Assembly (NCBI RefSeq): GCF_014647515.1
Contig: NZ_BMPI01000025.1
Span: 80,587 to 131,634, forward strand
Direction of reading: 5' to 3'
DNA: 51,048 nt
Source of the DNA: Dactylosporangium sucinum
GTDB taxonomy: Bacteria; Actinomycetota; Actinomycetes; Mycobacteriales; Micromonosporaceae
The position numbers and the translations under genes are program-made. The notes beneath the pieces were generated by a model. The model was not told the origin of the DNA and ran no database searches. It saw only the letters and a list, made by a program, of their open reading frames with translations. Positions 48,716 to 51,048 of this stretch are shown here, in pieces (within the stretch, counting starts at the first letter, position 1; the number at the start of each line of letters is the position of its first letter).

Positions 48716-49398
48716 GCGCCCTCCCTGCGTGGCAGCACGGTGAGCACCACGATGTTCTGGACCGCGTGCGCCACGAGCGGCACCAGCACGTTGTGGCCGC
48801 CGAGCAGGTACAGCAGGCCGAAGCCGACGCCGGTGAGGGTCTTCTGCGCGACGGTCATGGCGCCGAAGTACAGGTGGTTGAGGCCGTAGACGACGGCGGT
48901 GACCGCGAGCGCCGCCGCGGCCGGCCAGCCCAGGACCCGGTCCAGCAGGTGCAGCGCGACGCCGCGGAACAGCACCTCCTCCGCGGCGGCGGCGCCGACC
49001 GAGGCGAGCACCACCCAGAACGACCGGTCGCCCGCGAGGCGATGCAGCGCGATGCGGGCGAGCCGCCGGTGCCGGATCGCCAGCAGGCCCGCGCCGGCGG
49101 CCCATTCCAGCACCGGCGCGATCGCCCCGAAGGCGACCGCGGCGGCGTACCAGCGCCAGTCGACGGGCGAGGAGAGCTCCCATCGCATGGGCGCCAGCGT
49201 GGCTACCAGCGCCGCCGTCGCGATCAGTGCCACGGTGAAGACCAGCTGCCCGGTCACCGCGCGGTCGAGCCGGCGTGGCGCCCAGCCGGGCGCGCCGGTG
49301 CCGCCGACCACGCCGGCGAGGGTCAGCCGGAACGCCTGCGCCGGGAACGCCGCGCAGAGCAGGACCAGCACACTAAGGCAGAGGGTGCGGGTGGTCAT
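48712..49398 (-). CDS. CPBP-family intramembrane metalloprotease, motifs intact
   Basis: A 228-residue CPBP protein with motif 1 EEVLFR (140-145), motif 2 YGLNH (171-175) and motif 3 HAVQN (211-215), the complete Glu/His set of active family members. In streptolysin S and plantazolicin clusters CPBP proteins serve as leader peptidase or immunity protein. Here this copy is the better leader-peptidase candidate. Its ATG lies 26 bp inside the YcaO 3' end, so the YcaO C-terminal motif and this start are read from the same DNA. Confidence 0.88.
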   Translation of the reverse strand: MTTRTLCLSVLVLLCAAFPAQAFRLTLAGVVGGTGAPGWAPRRLDRAVTGQLVFTVALIATAALVATLAPMRWELSSPVDWRWYAAAVAFGAIAPVLEWAAGAGLLAIRHRRLARIALHRLAGDRSFWVVLASVGAAAAEEVLFRGVALHLLDRVLGWPAAAALAVTAVVYGLNHLYFGAMTVAQKTLTGVGFGLLYLLGGHNVLVPLVAHAVQNIVVLTVLPRREGA

Positions 49399-50728
49399 TC
49401 GTCACTCCGCCGTGCGCGACCATGCGCGGATGGGCCTTGGGTGGCATCCCCGGCAGACACATGCTCAGCAGTTCGGGGATGAGGACGCGGACCACCTTCC
49501 AGTCGGTGTCGGCCAGTTCCGGCGGGGTGATGTCGAGGTAGGTCGCCCAGCGGCTCACCCCGGCCACCATCTCGACGAGCGACTCGAGCGTCGACGGCCC
49601 GGACAGCGGGGCGATCTCCGACAGCTTCACCGAGCCGCTGAACCGCTCGGCGATGATGGCACGCTTGTGCTCCGCGTCCTGCGGACCGGCGTAGAACAGC
49701 ACGTTGGAGTCGAGGTCCAGGTACGGCGAGGTGTTCGTCGCCGCGTGCACCGCGGTCGTGTCGAAGATGGCGCTGTACATGCCCAGGCCGAGGATGGCCG
49801 CGCTCTCCATCGCCCCGCGCAGCAGCGCCGAGCGCGGGTCGGCGTCGCCCTGCACCCCGAAGCTGAGCATCGGCAGCGCGTCGGTCTTGCGGTCCATGTA
49901 CACGCCGATGGTCGGCAGCGGCAGGTCGGGCCGGGTCAGGTGGATCGCCTTGACCCGGTAGTCGGAGTCCGGCCCGAGCCGCATCGTGGCGAGCACCCGC
50001 AGCGCGTCGTCATCGTCGATGACCACCGCCGGGGAGGGATTCGGGGTGTACCAGTTGAGGATGAACGAGTCGATCTGCACGGCCTCGATCAGCGCGTTGC
50101 GCAGCGCGTTCTCCAGGCTCACGTGGGCGGCCGTGCCGGTGGAGAACGACGGCGTGAACAGCAGGTCGCCGTGCGTGGCCGAGGTGGTGAAGCCGAGGAA
50201 GAACAGCTGCGCCGGGACCCAGAGGTCCTCGCCCGGCCGGGTCAGCGCCGGGCAGCGCACCCACGCGATGACGTCGTCCTCGGTCGGCGGCCGGTCGGCG
50301 TACCGGTGCAGCCGCGAGCTGAGGACGCGCTGCTGCTCCGGGTCGAGGATGCCCAGGTACTCCAGCGGGAGGCACTCGCCCTCATTGGACAGCTCGCGCC
50401 GTGAGGCGTACCGGAAGTCGTGGTCGAACAGGCGGATGGCGACCATCGCGGCGTACCGCTCGACGCTCTCGCCCATCATTTTGATCATGGCCTCTTCCTG
50501 GTAGAGGCCGTAACCGCTCAGGTGATACTGCACCTGAAGGTGCGGGTCGTCCATGATCAGACGGTGGTAGTGCGGCATGGTCGCGGTCATGGCGCGCATC
50601 TGCGGCTCGCCCGGGATGTCGGCGACGGCGACGAAGAACCCGGGCATGATGCCGGTCTGGTTCGCGCCCAGGTGCTGGTATCGCCGCAGCAGCCGGTTCA
50701 TCGGCGGGTAGTGCGCCAGGTTGCTCAC
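49373..50728 (-). CDS. YcaO-domain azoline cyclodehydratase (TOMM D protein)
   Basis: ATP-dependent enzyme that cyclises Cys/Ser/Thr of a precursor peptide to azolines by phosphorylating the amide backbone. The 451-residue protein has the YcaO pattern: SGYGLYQEEAMIKMMGESVERYAA (ATP/Mg-binding GESVER, 86-91), DLWVPAQLFFLGF and STGTAAHVSLENALRNALIEAVQID (196-220) followed by FILNWY. It ends in PHPLP (447-451), the PxPxP C-terminus required in azoline-forming YcaO proteins and absent from thioamidation-type members. GTG start overlaps the partner gene stop by 4 bp. With the CPBP, ABC and methyltransferase genes this defines a TOMM/LAP-type cluster. Confidence 0.92.
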   Translation of the reverse strand: MSNLAHYPPMNRLLRRYQHLGANQTGIMPGFFVAVADIPGEPQMRAMTATMPHYHRLIMDDPHLQVQYHLSGYGLYQEEAMIKMMGESVERYAAMVAIRLFDHDFRYASRRELSNEGECLPLEYLGILDPEQQRVLSSRLHRYADRPPTEDDVIAWVRCPALTRPGEDLWVPAQLFFLGFTTSATHGDLLFTPSFSTGTAAHVSLENALRNALIEAVQIDSFILNWYTPNPSPAVVIDDDDALRVLATMRLGPDSDYRVKAIHLTRPDLPLPTIGVYMDRKTDALPMLSFGVQGDADPRSALLRGAMESAAILGLGMYSAIFDTTAVHAATNTSPYLDLDSNVLFYAGPQDAEHKRAIIAERFSGSVKLSEIAPLSGPSTLESLVEMVAGVSRWATYLDITPPELADTDWKVVRVLIPELLSMCLPGMPPKAHPRMVAHGGVTNDHPHPLP

Positions 50729-51048
50729 CGCAGCACCCCGCCGACGATGCGGTCCACGGCCGCCCGGCTGTTGAAGTTGATCTCGCGCACGCGCTGGCGG
50801 GACACCTTGCCGCAGGCCGGGCAGGCGGGCATGCGCAGCAGGTCCTGCGTCTGGATCTCCAGCGTGGGCAGGTGCACGCTGAGCACCCGGCCCGACAGCC
50901 GCGACACCCCCACCGCCGCGTGCAGGTAGCCCTCGGTGAGCGCCATCGTGGTCAGCAGGCTCATCATCGGCGCGTCCGCCGCGCGCGGCGCCGCGGCGCC
51001 GACCGGCGAGCGGGCGAAGTCGTGGTAGGACACGTGGTCCTCCAGCCG
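50725..51048 (-). CDS. TOMM precursor-binding/E1-like cyclodehydratase partner, 3' part
   Basis: The last 107 residues of a protein whose start lies beyond the window; the frame is open to the edge. The segment VSRLSGRVLSVHLPTLEIQTQDLLRMPACPACGKVSRQR resembles the C-terminal zinc-binding end of TOMM C/F (E1-like, Ocin-ThiF) proteins, which bind the leader peptide and activate YcaO. Only one CPxC is in view; the partner cysteines and the peptide-clamp domain should lie outside. The 4-bp overlap with the YcaO gene supports a functional C-D pair. Confidence 0.75.
   Translation of the reverse strand, partial: RLEDHVSYHDFARSPVGAAAPRAADAPMMSLLTTMALTEGYLHAAVGVSRLSGRVLSVHLPTLEIQTQDLLRMPACPACGKVSRQRVREINFNSRAAVDRIVGGVLR

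Noticed and set aside
1..51048. CRISPR arrays, tRNA or rRNA genes, prophage attachment sites, replication origin
   Set aside because: No regularly spaced repeats, cloverleaf-like segments with CCA-type ends, rRNA motifs or integrase genes were found by reading; tRNAscan and CRISPR finders would be decisive.

Overview
This is a very GC-rich bacterial chromosome segment with tightly packed genes, frequent GTG starts, ATGA/GTGA stop-start overlaps, F420-type luciferase-like oxidoreductases and Tat lipoprotein signals. Together these point to a filamentous actinomycete. The DUF2142, LCP and TOMM content would fit a Micromonosporaceae-like genus, but that placement is inference. I see no rRNA, tRNA or CRISPR array.

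Left third (1-21720): a catabolic island. Five coupled genes (5-3668) encode steps of the 3-hydroxyanthranilate meta-cleavage (2-aminomuconate) pathway: ring-cleaving dioxygenase, ACMS decarboxylase, 2-aminomuconate deaminase, oxalocrotonate decarboxylase/hydratase-family enzyme and hydroxy-oxovalerate aldolase. The two dehydrogenases and the second hydratase-family enzyme are not in view and may lie beyond the left edge. A 34-bp palindrome separates this set from a second long operon (3924-21083). That operon encodes a peptide/opine-type ABC importer, an ATP-dependent hydantoinase/oxoprolinase-type enzyme (one HyuA, two tandem HyuB), a metal-dependent amidohydrolase, a SnoaL-like protein, a quinone-oxidoreductase-like dehydrogenase, a TIGR04076 protein, a flavin/F420 oxidoreductase and an arylformamidase-like hydrolase. 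A convergent XRE-cupin regulator (21100-21720) closes the island. GTTC-based inverted repeats occur at its own promoter and at the importer promoter. A TnpB-only IS200/IS605-type element sits exactly at the hyuB2/amidohydrolase junction. Removing it in silico restores an ATGA overlap like those elsewhere in the operon.

Middle (21998-29207): a small membrane protein with a laccase-like multicopper oxidase, a remnant of a luciferase-like gene, then two divergently transcribed secreted proteins: a beta-propeller glycosidase-like protein and an M36 metallopeptidase. The intergenic region between these two carries the same 14-bp motif GTCCATTGTGGACC upstream of each gene, in the same orientation relative to each.

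29225-37890: cell-surface glycopolymer genes. These are a DUF2142 membrane protein, an LCP ligase, a MurJ-like flippase, a polyprenyl-phosphate sugar transferase (its gene overlaps murJ tail to tail by 62 bp), an AsnB-type amidotransferase and a WecG/TagA glycosyltransferase. They plausibly start, flip, amidate and attach one polymer.

38292-45397: two MFS transporters around a FadR-type regulator with a visible promoter and operator, two small stress-type membrane proteins, an AI-2E-family permease, an unknown protein and a Cys-rich copper-storage-like protein.

Right end (45455-51048, minus strand): part of a TOMM/LAP-type RiPP cluster. It contains an azoline-forming YcaO cyclodehydratase with a C-terminal PxPxP motif, the 3' part of its E1-like partner, two CPBP proteins (only one with all motif residues), an ABC exporter and a PPM/LCMT-type methyltransferase. 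The precursor peptide and any dehydrogenase are not visible and are expected beyond the right edge.
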